From contig NZ_CP062231.1 of NCBI RefSeq assembly GCF_024707525.1, positions 1-64,000 of the forward strand: DNA of 64,000 nucleotides. Reading direction: 5' to 3'. This document shows, piece by piece, positions 17,766 through 27,163 of this stretch; the first letter of the stretch is position 1, and the number at the start of each line of letters is the position of its first letter. The stretch comes from Rhizobium sp. TH2. Lineage in GTDB: Bacteria; Pseudomonadota; Alphaproteobacteria; Rhizobiales; Rhizobiaceae. A program made the position numbers and the translations under genes. The notes under the pieces were generated by a model. The model was not told the origin of the DNA and did no database searches. It saw only the letters and a program-made list of their open reading frames with translations.

Positions 17766-18710
17766 ATGTTCGACGTCGCCCTCAATGTCCTGCCGATCTT
17801 CCTGATGATCCTCATCGGCTGGGCTGTCGTAGCCTCCGGTTACTTGAAGCCAGAAGCGGGGATCGCGCTTTCCGAGTTCGTCTTCAAGCTGGCAGTACCC
17901 GTGCTGATCTTCCGGACCCTCGCGGAAGCGGATTTCCACGGCGCCTTTCCGGTACGGCTGTGGATCGCCTATTTCGCGGGCGTGGCGGTGACCTGGGCCG
18001 TGGGTCACATCATCGCCTCGCAGCTTTTCCGTACCGACCAGCGCACGGCGACGGTTGCCGGCGTGTCCGCCGCCTTCGCCAACAATGTTTTCATCGGCCT
18101 GCCGCTGGTCGATCGTCTCGTTGGACCAAAGGGCATGGTGGCGGTCTCGATCCTGCTTGCGGTTCATCTGCCCATCATGATGGTGGCGAGTTCTCTATTG
18201 ATCGAACGGGCGGAACGGCGCGACATCGGCAAGCAATCCGAGGGGTGGTACGCACTCTTCCGCTATCTCGGGCTCAATCTCAGCCGCAATCCGCTGGTCT
18301 TCGGTGTCCTGGGCGGCATAATCTGGCATTTCTCGGGCATTCCACTCACCGGCGTGCCGAAGATCGTCGCCGACCAGCTGGCGGCCGTCGCAGCACCCGC
18401 GGCATTGCTTTCACTCGGCATGGCTATGCGGCGCTACGGCCTGGGCGGCAATGCGGCGCTCGCCTCGTCATCGTCGGTGCTGAAGCTCTTTCTGCTTCCT
18501 GCCTGCGTACTGGTTTTCTCAAAACTTCTGGGACTGAGCCACGAATGGCAGGCGGCGCTTGTGCTGACCTCGTCCGTGCCAACCGGCATCAATGCCTGGT
18601 TGATCGCGGCGCAATTCAGGACGGCCGAAAAGCTCGCAGCCTCCACCATCACCCTGACGACGGGTTTTGGCGTGTTGACGGTGATGTTCTGGGCCTGGAT
18701 GGTGGGCTGA
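17766..18710 (+). CDS. AEC-family auxin-efflux/malate permease
   Basis: 314-residue membrane transporter with about ten hydrophobic segments, beginning MFDVALNVLPIFLMILIGWA. AEC-family signs are the inverted five-helix repeats and Asn-rich motifs such as AAFANNVFIGLPLV and SVPTGINAWLIA. Rhizobial relatives move dicarboxylates or unknown organic anions. I moved the start to ATG 17766 because the 23 upstream codons are not membrane-like. It is convergent with the GST gene, 3 bp apart. Confidence 0.9.
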   Translation: MFDVALNVLPIFLMILIGWAVVASGYLKPEAGIALSEFVFKLAVPVLIFRTLAEADFHGAFPVRLWIAYFAGVAVTWAVGHIIASQLFRTDQRTATVAGVSAAFANNVFIGLPLVDRLVGPKGMVAVSILLAVHLPIMMVASSLLIERAERRDIGKQSEGWYALFRYLGLNLSRNPLVFGVLGGIIWHFSGIPLTGVPKIVADQLAAVAAPAALLSLGMAMRRYGLGGNAALASSSSVLKLFLLPACVLVFSKLLGLSHEWQAALVLTSSVPTGINAWLIAAQFRTAEKLAASTITLTTGFGVLTVMFWAWMVG

Positions 18711-18713
18711 CGA

Positions 18714-19391
18714 TCAGCCCAGAAATCGTGCCGGAATGGCTTCGTTGAACGGAAAATACTGGAAGTAGGGCCGCGCTTCCTCGATGACCCGTGCCACCGA
18801 CGGCCGGGTCATCAGCCGGTCGAAATAGGTTGCGAGGTTGGGATAGGCCGCCGTGAAGGGATGCACGCATTCGGCATAGAACAGCGCGGGTGCCGCCGAG
18901 CAGTCCGCCATGCTGAAATCGGCGCCGGCAGCCCATTGGCCGGACGCGAGCTGCTTCTCCAGCATCTCATAGGCGGTGTCGAGATTGTTGCGCGCTTCGA
19001 TGACGCCGTAATCATCGGTCATATCGGCGGGTCGCAAACGGTTGCCGACGATTTTCTGCATGGGCGTCGAGACGTAGAGGTCGAAGAACCGGTCCCAGAG
19101 CCTCACTTCGCGCGCCGCGTCGGGATCGTCGGGAATGAACCTGATCGCGCCCGGACGGAACTGGTCGAGATATTCGATGATGATGGTCGTCTCGGGCACG
19201 ATCACATTGCGCGTGACGTCCTTGATGACGGGAAACTTGCCCACGGGCCAGGCGGCGACCAGTTCGGCGCTCGATTCCTCGCTCGCCAGATCGACATGCC
19301 GGGGTTCGAATTCGGTGCCGTTCTCGTAGAGCGGAATCAGCACCTTGTGGCAATAGGAGGCGAGCGGATGGTAATAAAGGATCAATGACAC
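18714..19391 (-). CDS. Glutathione S-transferase
   Basis: 225-residue GST. The N-terminal thioredoxin fold has LILYYHPLASYCHKVLIPLYE, split here as residues 4-24, then GKFPVIKD with the cis-Pro and PETTIIIEYL with the glutathione-binding Glu/Thr. The C-terminal helical domain includes FSMADCSAAPALF. The start is GTG 19391, with GGAGGG 9 nt upstream; the 23 codons above it have no start signal. It begins inside the 3' end region of ptsN's strand neighbour and follows ptsN by 35 bp. Confidence 0.88.
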   Translation of the reverse strand: MSLILYYHPLASYCHKVLIPLYENGTEFEPRHVDLASEESSAELVAAWPVGKFPVIKDVTRNVIVPETTIIIEYLDQFRPGAIRFIPDDPDAAREVRLWDRFFDLYVSTPMQKIVGNRLRPADMTDDYGVIEARNNLDTAYEMLEKQLASGQWAAGADFSMADCSAAPALFYAECVHPFTAAYPNLATYFDRLMTRPSVARVIEEARPYFQYFPFNEAIPARFLG

Positions 19392-19426
19392 CGGCCGGTC
19401 CCTCCGGAGGCGGTGATGGGGCTGGA

Positions 19427-19888
19427 TCAGGCCGCGGAGGCCTGCTCCTGATTGAGGCATGCGTCGATGGCAGGCACGGTCTCGGAAGACCTGAGCCGCG
19501 CCACCAGATCCTGGTCGCGGAGCGCGCGCGCGATCCGGGAGAGTGCCTTGAGATGATCGGCGCCGGCGCCTTCGGGCGCGAGCAGCATGAAGACGAGATC
19601 GACGGGCTGGTCGTCGAGAGCTTCGAAATCGACAGGCGTCTCGAGTCTCGCGAACACGCCGATGATCTTGTTCAGCGCTTTGAGCTTGCCATGCGGAATG
19701 GCGATGCCGCCACCGACGCCGGTCGAGCCGAGGCGCTCGCGCTGGAGCACGACGTCGAAGATTTCACGCTCGGAGATTCCGGTGAGTTTGGAGGCGTTGG
19801 CCGCAAGTTCTACCAGTAATTGCTTCTTCGTATGTGCACGGAGCGCCGGGATAATCCCTTCCGGCTGCAGAATGTCCGCCAAAGCCAT
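19427..19888 (-). CDS. ptsN: PTS IIA-like nitrogen-regulatory protein (EIIA-Ntr)
   Basis: 153-residue phosphocarrier of the nitrogen PTS. The phosphorylated residue is His66 in GIAIPHGKLK; GVFARLETPVDFEALDDQPVDLVFMLLAP is typical of the family core. It receives phosphate from NPr and regulates targets such as potassium transporters. The lptC-lptA-lptB-rpoN-hpf-ptsN order seen here is conserved across proteobacteria. Confidence 0.96.
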   Translation of the reverse strand: MALADILQPEGIIPALRAHTKKQLLVELAANASKLTGISEREIFDVVLQRERLGSTGVGGGIAIPHGKLKALNKIIGVFARLETPVDFEALDDQPVDLVFMLLAPEGAGADHLKALSRIARALRDQDLVARLRSSETVPAIDACLNQEQASAA

Positions 19889-19968
19889 TCATCTTGTCCT
19901 TTTTCGGCCCGGTATGCTCGGACCGGCGTCAACCGCCGGTCCTGTTTCGAATATGCGTCGCCGGCTTG

Positions 19969-20541
19969 TCAGCCTTTGATATTGGCGGAATCGATCCAGC
20001 CGATATTACCGTCATTGCGGCGATATACAATATTGAGCTCTGACGTGCCCGGCTTGCGGAACATCAGCATCGGCTCATCCGTCATGTCGAGCGCCATCAC
20101 GGCGGTCGCGACGGTCATGGTGGCGAGCTTCTTGGTCGTCTCGGCGACGATTGCCGGCGCGAAGTTCTCGGCGACGTCTTCTTCTTCGTCGGAAACGGAG
20201 TCGAGCACGGTATAGGCGATTTCGGTCGCCGCCCGGTTTTCGCCGTGATGATGGTCGCGGAGCTTGCGCTTGTAGCGGCGCAGACGCTTTTCGATGCGTT
20301 CGAAGGCACTTTCAAAGGCGACCTGCGGATCGTTGGCCTTGCCTTCGGCATGGAGATTGGCACCGGAATCAAGATGTATCTTGCAATCAGCACTGAACCG
20401 CGAGCCGGCCTTTTCCACGAGCACCTGGCTTGAGAAGCCGCCGTCGAAATATTTTCCGATCGCCTCGTGAATCTGCCCGGTTATCCGGGTTCTGAACGAA
20501 TCGCCGATGTCCATATGCTTGCCGGTCACACGCACACTCAT
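19969..20541 (-). CDS. hpf: Ribosome hibernation-promoting factor, long form
   Basis: 190-residue long-type HPF/RaiA. The N-terminal domain (about 1-105) with VRVTGKHMDIGDSFRTRI and the Arg/Lys-rich RIEKRLRRYKRKLRDHHH binds the 30S subunit. The C-terminal domain (about 130-190) ends NIVYRRNDGNIGWIDSANI and mediates 100S dimer formation. The long form dimerises ribosomes alone, without RMF. It follows rpoN after a 418-bp gap. Confidence 0.94.
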   Translation of the reverse strand: MSVRVTGKHMDIGDSFRTRITGQIHEAIGKYFDGGFSSQVLVEKAGSRFSADCKIHLDSGANLHAEGKANDPQVAFESAFERIEKRLRRYKRKLRDHHHGENRAATEIAYTVLDSVSDEEEDVAENFAPAIVAETTKKLATMTVATAVMALDMTDEPMLMFRKPGTSELNIVYRRNDGNIGWIDSANIKG

Positions 20542-20959
20542 GGTGTTATCCTTCCTGCAGTCGAAGTTTCGAAGTCCTCATAGTTCCCTACGCGCCCGGG
20601 GCGGACCCGGATCCCGGGCGAATGCCACGACTTGGACGATATGGATCTTGTTTACCGGCATTGAAGACCTCTCCCGGTCTTGAAGAACCGGCTGCCCTCG
20701 ACCTGATCACCAAGTGCGATCACAAACATCGAAATGCAGTCTATGCTAACCTGTTCCCTGTTCCAAGAGTTCTCTTTTGCCGCCGGACCGACGCCACACG
20801 CGTTTCTTTCCCGGCTTTTTCGGCTGCGAGCCTCCTGATGAGCGCGGCCTCTTAAGCACGACCCTCGCGGAAGTCAAGGGGCGGAAATTGAATGTTAATA
20901 TTTAAGGGAAGCTGTATTCACGCGATGATTGCCATGGAAATGCGAGCGTTCCGGCTGTT
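20542..20959. other. Noncoding gap between rpoN and hpf
   Basis: 418 bp with no credible gene on either strand. It should hold the hpf promoter (minus strand) and the end of the rpoN transcript. A hairpin CCGGCTG-TTT-CAGCCGG (20951-20967) straddles the rpoN stop but has no U-run after it. I found no confident -24/-12 or sigma-70 site. An open frame at 20622-20855 looks like chance. Confidence 0.5.
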
Positions 20960-22480
20960 TCAGCCGGCATGGACCTTTGCCATGGCGCGCTTTTCGCGCC
21001 TTCGTTGTACCGAAGACGGAATGTTCATTGCTTCCCGATACTTGGCGACTGTGCGCCTGGCGATCTCGATGCCTCCGGCCTTCAGCGATTCCACGATATC
21101 GTCATCGGAAAGCACGCCTTCGGCGACCTCGTCGGAGATCATCGAACGGATGCGATGGCGCACGGATTCAGCCGAATGCGCATCGCCTCCTTCCACAGCC
21201 GCGATCGATACCGTGAAGAAATATTTCAGTTCGAACAGCCCGCGGGGGGTCAGCATGTACTTGTTGGATGTCACCCGGCTGACGGTCGATTCGTGCATCT
21301 TGATCGCATCGGCGACGGTTTTGAGGTTGAGCGGCCTGAGGTGATCGATGCCGTTGGCGAGGAAAGCATCCTGTTGCCGGACGATCTCGCTCGCCACCTT
21401 CATGATGGTCTTGGCCCGCTGGTCGAGACTGCGGGTCAACCAACTCGCATTCTGCAGGCATTCCGAGAGGAACGCGTGGTCGCTCTCCTGTTTCGAAGCG
21501 GCATTGGCGACGCTGAGATAGTAGTTCTGGTTGACCAGCACACGGGGCAGGGTCTCGGGATTGAGTTCGATCGTCCAGCCACCGTCGGGTGCTGCCTGCA
21601 CGATGACATCGGGATTGATCGACTCGGACACCGATGCCTCGAAACCACTGCCCGGCTTGGGGTCGAGCGCGCGGATTTCGGCCAGCATCTCGATCAGGTC
21701 TTCCTCATCGACGCCGCAGAGTTTCTTGAGCGTCTGAAAATCCCGCCGCGCCAGCAATTCGAGATTGGCGATCAACGCCTGCATCGCTGGATCGAACCTG
21801 TCGCGGCTCCTGAGCTGGATCGCCAGGCACTCGCTCAGCGAGCGTGCGAATACACCGGGGGGATCGAGGAGCTGCAGTTTTGCCAGCACGGCCTCGATTG
21901 CGTCCCGCCCCTTGCCAAGCGCGAAAGCCACTTCATCGAGGTCATGGTGGATATAGCCGGAATCGTCGAGCAGATCCGTGAGATAGCGGGCTATGAATAT
22001 ATCGACAGGGTCATGCAGCGTGAACGGTATCTGCTGGCCGAGATGTTCCTTCAAGGTCACCTGGCCGGCGACGAAATCGTCGAGATCGTAGGCCTCGCCG
22101 CTTTCGCCCAGGCTGCCCGGCATCGATTTCCACTGTGACAGCAGCTCGGGTGCATCGGCTTTGCGCGGACCGGCATCGTCCTGATAGACATTCTCGAAAC
22201 CGCCATCGAGCGCTTCGCTCAGCCGTTCAGTCTGGCTGCTCGGGCCATAATTCTCCGCTTCGCCGTCGTCGCCCTGGCGCTCGTGACTGTGGCCTTCATG
22301 CGGAAAATCGCCGTCTTCCGGGCCATTGAGCTCGAGCAGGGGGTTCTTTTCGACTTCGGTGGCGATGAACTGGTTGAGTTCGAGATGCGTCATCTGCAGC
22401 AGCTGGATGGATTGCATCAGCTGCGGTGTCATGACCAGCGACTGGGTCTGTCGCAGGAAAAGGCTGGCGGACAAAGCCAT
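20960..22480 (-). CDS. rpoN: RNA polymerase sigma-54 factor
   Basis: 506-residue sigma-54. Region I begins MALSASLFLRQTQSLVMTPQ and continues through the glutamine-rich activator-interaction helix. The acidic region II (about 45-110) follows, then the core-binding domain. The C-terminal DNA-binding domain has the HTH TVADAIKMHESTVSRVTSNK and the RpoN box RRTVAKYREAM near the end. I moved the start to ATG 22480, which matches the family N terminus; the further upstream codons are AT-rich and unlike it. It is 177 bp after lptB. Confidence 0.96.
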   Translation of the reverse strand: MALSASLFLRQTQSLVMTPQLMQSIQLLQMTHLELNQFIATEVEKNPLLELNGPEDGDFPHEGHSHERQGDDGEAENYGPSSQTERLSEALDGGFENVYQDDAGPRKADAPELLSQWKSMPGSLGESGEAYDLDDFVAGQVTLKEHLGQQIPFTLHDPVDIFIARYLTDLLDDSGYIHHDLDEVAFALGKGRDAIEAVLAKLQLLDPPGVFARSLSECLAIQLRSRDRFDPAMQALIANLELLARRDFQTLKKLCGVDEEDLIEMLAEIRALDPKPGSGFEASVSESINPDVIVQAAPDGGWTIELNPETLPRVLVNQNYYLSVANAASKQESDHAFLSECLQNASWLTRSLDQRAKTIMKVASEIVRQQDAFLANGIDHLRPLNLKTVADAIKMHESTVSRVTSNKYMLTPRGLFELKYFFTVSIAAVEGGDAHSAESVRHRIRSMISDEVAEGVLSDDDIVESLKAGGIEIARRTVAKYREAMNIPSSVQRRREKRAMAKVHAG

Positions 22481-22657
22481 GGCGGACGCTGAACTCCCTC
22501 GAGGCGATGAATGCCGGGCTGCCGGAGGGCCTCGAAACCGCAAGATTTCGAAACTGGCCCAAAAATTGCTTGACCAGAAATCGCCCATTGAACCAATTGG
22601 GTCAAGGGAAAATAGCAATTTGGGTAAAATTCGCGACATGAAAGCGGCGCGGTTAGG

Positions 22658-23464
22658 CTACAGGCTGAAATTGTCGCCGAGATAGAGCCGGCGCACATCG
22701 GCATTGCTGACGATATCGGAGGCACGGCCATGCGTCAGCACTTCGCCTTCGTGGATGATATAGGCGCGGTCGATCAGGCCCAGCGTCTCGCGGACATTGT
22801 GGTCGGTGATCAACACGCCGATTCCACGCCGGGTCAGGTGGCGCACAAGGTTCTGGATGTCGGCGACCGATATCGGATCGACACCGGCAAAGGGCTCGTC
22901 GAGCAGCATGAAGGCGGGATCGGTCGATAGGGCGCGGGCGATTTCGAGCCGGCGCCGCTCACCGCCGGACAGTGCCACGGCCGGCGAGTTCTTGAGATGG
23001 GTGATGGAGAACTCGGCGAGCAGCGATTCGAGCTTGTGCTCGCGCGCTTCCTTGTTCTTCTCTCGCAGTTCCAGCACGGCGCGAAGGTTCTGCTCGACCG
23101 TCAGGCCGCGAAAGATCGAGGCTTCCTGCGGCAGGTAGCCGACACCGAGCCGCGCCCGCTGGTACATCGGCATCCAGGTCACGTCGTTGCCGTCGATCTC
23201 GATCCTGCCCTGGTCCACCGGAATAAGGCCGGTGATCATGTAGAAACAGGTCGTCTTGCCGGCGCCGTTCGGGCCGAGCAGCCCGACGGCCTCGCCGCGC
23301 CGGACGACCAGCGACACGCCATTGACGACGCGCCGCGAGCGATAGGATTTGGTGATGCCGCGGGCGATCAGCGTGCCTTCGTAGCGCGCCTGCTGGGACG
23401 CATCCCTGGGAACGGCATGGCTCCCGGCCATATCAGCGGCGGACGTGATGAATGGTACTTTCAA
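22658..23464 (-). CDS. lptB: LPS export ABC transporter ATPase LptB
   Basis: 268-residue ATPase powering the LptB2FGC extractor that moves LPS from the inner membrane to the Lpt bridge. Walker A GPNGAGKTT is at 64-72, the signature LSGGE at 164-168 and Walker B FMLLDEP at 184-190. ITDHNVRETLGLIDRAYII (about 219-237) holds the H-loop. The first 30 residues are an extension, and a start at Met12 is possible. It lies 9 nt after lptA in the lptC-lptA-lptB-rpoN operon. Confidence 0.96.
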   Translation of the reverse strand: MKVPFITSAADMAGSHAVPRDASQQARYEGTLIARGITKSYRSRRVVNGVSLVVRRGEAVGLLGPNGAGKTTCFYMITGLIPVDQGRIEIDGNDVTWMPMYQRARLGVGYLPQEASIFRGLTVEQNLRAVLELREKNKEAREHKLESLLAEFSITHLKNSPAVALSGGERRRLEIARALSTDPAFMLLDEPFAGVDPISVADIQNLVRHLTRRGIGVLITDHNVRETLGLIDRAYIIHEGEVLTHGRASDIVSNADVRRLYLGDNFSL

Positions 23465-23473
23465 GGGTGAAAA

Positions 23474-24004
23474 TCAGTTCTTCTTGGACTGCGGATCGAT
23501 CAGGATCTTCACCCGCTTGCCGCAACTGCCGAGATTGGCGAGGCCGCTCTTCATCTGCACCGTCAGCTTGCAGCCTGTGAAGACATTGCCGCCTTCCGAG
23601 AGAACGACAGGATTGCCGTTGAGCACGAGGACTTCGCTGATCATGTTGAAGCTGCCGGTGTCGGCCGTCGCCTTCTGCGTCGCCGAGGCCAGCTTTACGC
23701 TGCCGGACACTTCGATGCGGTCGATATCGCCGCCGCCGGCAGCGATCGATTTCGTGCCGGTCTTGTAATAGACGGTCATGTGGGTTGCCTGCAACGTCAT
23801 CTGCCCCTGGGCCACCTTCACATTGCCGTCGAAGAGTGCCTTCTTTTCCTGCTCGCGGATTTCGAGATTGTCGCTCTCGATCTGGATAGGCTTGTCGTTG
23901 CTGAGCGCGAGGCCGGTGGATGTGGTCTGGGCGTGGCTGGTCGCGACGCCGAGCGTGAGAAGTGCCGTTGCGGCTAGGCAGGCCGAATAACGAAAAGCGC
24001 GCAT
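23474..24004 (-). CDS. lptA: LPS transport periplasmic protein LptA
   Basis: 176-residue beta-jellyroll protein forming the periplasmic LPS bridge. A signal peptide (MRAFRYSACLAATALLTLGVATSHA, split at about 1-25) precedes PIQIESDNLEIREQEKKALFDGNVKVAQG, the OstA/LptA repeat start. Cys in GCKLTVQM and LGSCGKR may form a disulfide. It lies between lptC (9 nt) and lptB (9 nt). Confidence 0.92.
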   Translation of the reverse strand: MRAFRYSACLAATALLTLGVATSHAQTTSTGLALSNDKPIQIESDNLEIREQEKKALFDGNVKVAQGQMTLQATHMTVYYKTGTKSIAAGGGDIDRIEVSGSVKLASATQKATADTGSFNMISEVLVLNGNPVVLSEGGNVFTGCKLTVQMKSGLANLGSCGKRVKILIDPQSKKN

Positions 24005-24013
24005 GGGCGTCCC

Positions 24014-24694
24014 TTATTGATTGCTCGTTGATTTGACATCTGCGGCGGTGCGCCGGACGGCGGTCGGCTCGACCACCATGCGGACATTGCCCTTGAAATT
24101 CATGATCCTGCCCTTATCCGTTATCTTGAGGCTGTTCGCAACAAGCGTCGCGCCTTTTGCCGTGATGGAAACCGGATCGTCCGATGTCATCAGGCCGCCC
24201 TTGACGTCGAGATGAGCAGACTGGAATGCAGCCCTGAGGCCGGAGGAGAGGGTGACTTCGAACGGTGAAGTCATATCGAGCCGGTCGGTGTCGCGATCGA
24301 ATTTCGCGCCTGATGCCTTGATATGTGCCACGAGATCGCCCCTGATGGGCACCGCCGCATCGATATCCTGCAGTTCGATATCGCTGGGATTGATGATCGC
24401 CTGCAGCGCGCGCCGGGCATTCATGAAGTAGCTGATGCCATCCTCGTTGCGGCCGGAAATGGCGGGCTTCTCCATCACCACGCGGCCGTCCTCGATCTTG
24501 GCGCCTGAGATGGTAAGGTTTGCCGGAAACATCGTGCGCACCCACGATACCGCGACAAAGGCCAGCGAGATGATTACCGCCAGCACGGGCAGCATCACTT
24601 TCAGCCGGCGCACGCGTCCCGAATGCCTGATCGCCCTGCCATAAAGGCTGGCCGGGCTTTGCCGGGAGAGGGAAAGGGGTGCGCGTATGTCCAT
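24014..24694 (-). CDS. lptC: LPS export protein LptC
   Basis: 226-residue membrane-anchored bridge component that passes LPS from LptB2FG to LptA. One N-terminal transmembrane helix (VMLPVLAVIISLAFVAVSW, about 33-51) is followed by a periplasmic beta-jellyroll ending with GRIMNFKGNVRMVVEPT. I chose ATG 24694 (MDIRAPLSL) because the 23 codons above it lack family character. It is the first gene of the lpt-rpoN operon and is divergent from sppA. Confidence 0.88.
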   Translation of the reverse strand: MDIRAPLSLSRQSPASLYGRAIRHSGRVRRLKVMLPVLAVIISLAFVAVSWVRTMFPANLTISGAKIEDGRVVMEKPAISGRNEDGISYFMNARRALQAIINPSDIELQDIDAAVPIRGDLVAHIKASGAKFDRDTDRLDMTSPFEVTLSSGLRAAFQSAHLDVKGGLMTSDDPVSITAKGATLVANSLKITDKGRIMNFKGNVRMVVEPTAVRRTAADVKSTSNQ

Positions 24695-24874
24695 TAAAGA
24701 TCCCGTGGCGCGTATGCCGCAGCCTTCGCTTCCACACATAGGAAAATCATCACGAAAAAACAATGCGTGATAGGTCGCGTTAGAAACTTCGGCGATGTGT
24801 TGCTTCGCTGCTGTTTCTTTCCGGTGTCACAAGCGCTATTCCATGTGGCCAAATCCTTGATCGAGAGTGTTTTC

Positions 24875-25831
24875 ATGGCCTATATCGATATCGCCGAAAG
24901 GCGCCAGTTGCGCCGCAAGCTGACCTTCTGGCGCGTCGCCGCGTTTCTCATCATCGCGGCGGCCATCGCGTTGGTCTGGTCCGCGCTATGGGGCGGCGAC
25001 GTCGGCAAGGCACGCGACCACATTGCCCGCGTCAAGATTTCAGGCCTGATCCAGGACGATGCCGAGCTTCTGGAGCGGCTGGACACGATCGCGAAGAACG
25101 ACTCCGTCAAGGGACTGATCGTCTCCATCGCCTCGCCGGGCGGCACGACCTATGGCGGCGAAGTGATCTACAAGGCGATCCGCAAGGTGGCCGAGAAGAA
25201 GCCGGTTGTGTCCGACGTGCGTACGCTTGCGGCATCCGCCGGCTACATGATCGCCATCGGCGGCGATCATATCGTGGCCGGCGATACGTCGATTACCGGT
25301 TCCATCGGTGTGATCTTCCAGTACCCGCAGGTCAAGAACCTGCTCGACAAGATCGGCGTGTCGCTCGAAGAGATCAAGTCCGCACCGCTGAAGGCCGAGC
25401 CGTCGCCGTTCCATTTCCCGCCTCCGGGTGCCAAGGAAGTCATTCAGTCCATGGTCAATGATTCCTTCGACTGGTTCGTGACGCTCGTTTCCCAGCGGCG
25501 CGGCATCCCGAAAGCTGAGGCGCTGAAGCTGGCGGATGGCCGCGTGTTCACCGGCCGGCAGGCAAAAACCGCCAAGCTTGTCGACCAGATCGGCGGCATC
25601 AAGGAAATCCGCGACTATCTCGTGAGCAAGAAGGTTGGCGCCAATTTGCCCATCGTCGACTGGGAGCCGCAGGACAACGGCTCGCCGTTCTTCCTTGGTG
25701 GGCTCGCACAGGACATGGCCGAGGCAGTCGGTTTGGGCTGGCTCTCGAAGGTCGGTTCTCTCAAAAATCTCAGTGAAGACAAGTTGTTGCTTGACGGTAT
25801 GGTCTCCGTTTGGCAGTTTGATGGGAAATGA
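24875..25831 (+). CDS. sppA: Signal peptide peptidase SppA, short form
   Basis: 318-residue membrane-anchored serine protease that digests released signal peptides. One N-terminal membrane helix (20-39) is followed by the S49 peptidase domain, with nucleophile Ser121 (LAASAGYMIAIGG) and general base probably Lys168 (EEIKSAPLKAEPSP). Length matches the single-domain form rather than the double-domain E. coli SppA. ATG 24875 gives the natural N terminus; the frame is open upstream to 24767. ihfB follows 32 bp downstream. Confidence 0.92.
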   Translation: MAYIDIAERRQLRRKLTFWRVAAFLIIAAAIALVWSALWGGDVGKARDHIARVKISGLIQDDAELLERLDTIAKNDSVKGLIVSIASPGGTTYGGEVIYKAIRKVAEKKPVVSDVRTLAASAGYMIAIGGDHIVAGDTSITGSIGVIFQYPQVKNLLDKIGVSLEEIKSAPLKAEPSPFHFPPPGAKEVIQSMVNDSFDWFVTLVSQRRGIPKAEALKLADGRVFTGRQAKTAKLVDQIGGIKEIRDYLVSKKVGANLPIVDWEPQDNGSPFFLGGLAQDMAEAVGLGWLSKVGSLKNLSEDKLLLDGMVSVWQFDGK

Positions 25832-25863
25832 ACGGGAACTAGAAACCGTCAGAGGGGGCGTTC

Positions 25864-26169
25864 GTGATCAAGTCAGAGCTGGTACAAATTGTCGCGGCTA
25901 AAAACCCGCATCTCTACCATCGCGATGTCGAGAATATCGTCAACGCCGTCCTTGATGAAATCACCGATGCTCTTGCCGGTGGAAACCGCGTCGAATTGCG
26001 CGGTTTTGGCGCATTCTCGGTCAAGAACCGGCCGTCCCGTTCGGGCCGCAACCCTCGCACGGGCGACGCGGTCTTCGTCGAGGAGAAATGGGTTCCGTTC
26101 TTCAAGACGGGCAAGGAACTCCGCGAGCGCCTCAACCCCGACCTCGCCGACGAGGAAGACGACGACTGA
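25864..26169 (+). CDS. ihfB: Integration host factor beta subunit
   Basis: 101-residue DNA-bending protein of the HU/IHF family. [30 protein letters not shown] forms the dimer helices (split, 1-30), and [23 protein letters not shown] is the DNA-intercalating arm (about 46-68) with the conserved Pro. IHF works as an alpha-beta heterodimer; ihfA is not in this window. Start codon is GTG 25864. It is needed at many sigma-54 promoters, consistent with rpoN nearby though not proof of a link. Confidence 0.95.
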   Translation: MIKSELVQIVAAKNPHLYHRDVENIVNAVLDEITDALAGGNRVELRGFGAFSVKNRPSRSGRNPRTGDAVFVEEKWVPFFKTGKELRERLNPDLADEEDDD

Positions 26170-26244
26170 TCCGTCACACGGACCGATCTTGATTTGCGGG
26201 CGTGAACCGTTCAAAAGCGATCCAGAATTAAGGAGATCGTCCTC

Positions 26245-26583
26245 ATGATGCGTTTCATCAAGCTGATCGTACTGGTTCCGATCGCAATCATTCTGGTGGT
26301 TCTGTCGGTCGCCAACCGTCACTTCGTGACGCTCGCGCTCAATCCCTTCCGTCCGGACGATGCGCTTCTGTCGGTCTCGCTGCCGCTCTTCGTCTTCCTG
26401 TTCATCGCGCTGATGGCAGGTGTGATCCTGGGCTCGCTGGTAACGTGGTTTGCCCAGGGCAAATACCGCAAGCAGGCGCGCGATGAAGCGCACGAGGCGC
26501 GGAAGTGGCGGGAAGAGGCTGGGAAGCAGCGGACACGGGTGGAGGAAATCACCACCCGCAACCTGATCTCAGCTTCGAAGTAA
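26245..26583 (+). CDS. LapA-domain (DUF1049) membrane protein
   Basis: 112-residue small membrane protein with two hydrophobic helices (about 5-25 and 45-70) and a charged, coiled-coil-like C terminus rich in E, A and R. This is the lipopolysaccharide assembly protein A (LapA/YciS) pattern, which in E. coli takes part in controlling LpxC turnover. No LapB gene is adjacent. It lies 75 bp after ihfB and ends 2 bp from the convergent CoxG-like gene. Confidence 0.82.
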   Translation: MMRFIKLIVLVPIAIILVVLSVANRHFVTLALNPFRPDDALLSVSLPLFVFLFIALMAGVILGSLVTWFAQGKYRKQARDEAHEARKWREEAGKQRTRVEEITTRNLISASK

Positions 26584-26585
26584 AC

Positions 26586-27083
26586 TTATTCGTCGTCATC
26601 AGCCGCAACGGTTGATGTGGCCTTCGCCGCCATCCTGGCACCGCGCTTGGCGGCGAGCTTGTTGAATTTCTTGAAGAATTGCACGGCGAGTTTCTTGGAC
26701 GAGGAGTCGATCATGCGCGAGCCCAGCATGGCGAGCTTGCCGCCGAACTGCGCCTTGATCTCATAGGTCAGGATCGTCTGGTCGCCTTCCTCGGTCAACT
26801 TCACATCCGAGCTTCCCTTGGCGAAACCGGCAATGCCACCCTGGCCTTCCACGACCAGCGTATAGCTCTCGGGCGGATTGAGGTTGGTCAGCGTGATGTC
26901 GCCCTTGAAAGTGGTCGAGATCGGGCCGAGCTTGAGCTTGACTGTCGCGGTCAATTCCGTCGGCGACTTGCGTTCGAGCTTTTCGCAATTCGGGATGCAT
27001 TTGCGCAGAATGCCCGGGGTGTTGAGCGCCTCCCAGACGATCTCTCTTTTCGCGGGAATCCGCTCTTCGCCGGTCATGTCCAT
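26586..27083 (-). CDS. CoxG-like SRPBCC protein
   Basis: 165-residue START/SRPBCC-fold protein, the CoxG group (carbon monoxide dehydrogenase subunit G). MDMTGEERIPAKREIVWEALNTPGILRKCIPNCEKLE opens the fold in two parts (1-37), and the C terminus has KLAVQFFKKFNKLAAKRGARM. In rhizobia such proteins are widespread without a CO dehydrogenase, and none is encoded here. The ligand and role are unknown. Confidence 0.82.
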   Translation of the reverse strand: MDMTGEERIPAKREIVWEALNTPGILRKCIPNCEKLERKSPTELTATVKLKLGPISTTFKGDITLTNLNPPESYTLVVEGQGGIAGFAKGSSDVKLTEEGDQTILTYEIKAQFGGKLAMLGSRMIDSSSKKLAVQFFKKFNKLAAKRGARMAAKATSTVAADDDE

Positions 27084-27163
27084 TCTTTTTCTCCCATGAA
27101 ATCTCTCGGGGCCAATTCAATGGCGCTGCCAAAGCGCTTTGCCAAGAGGAATTAGACTGCTAT

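Noticed and set aside
20622..20855. 77-codon frame in the rpoN-hpf gap
   Set aside because: No ribosome-binding site and no family similarity; composition fits noncoding sequence.
20951..20967. Hairpin over the rpoN stop codon as terminator
   Set aside because: The stem is perfect but no U-run follows on the minus strand, so termination is not supported.
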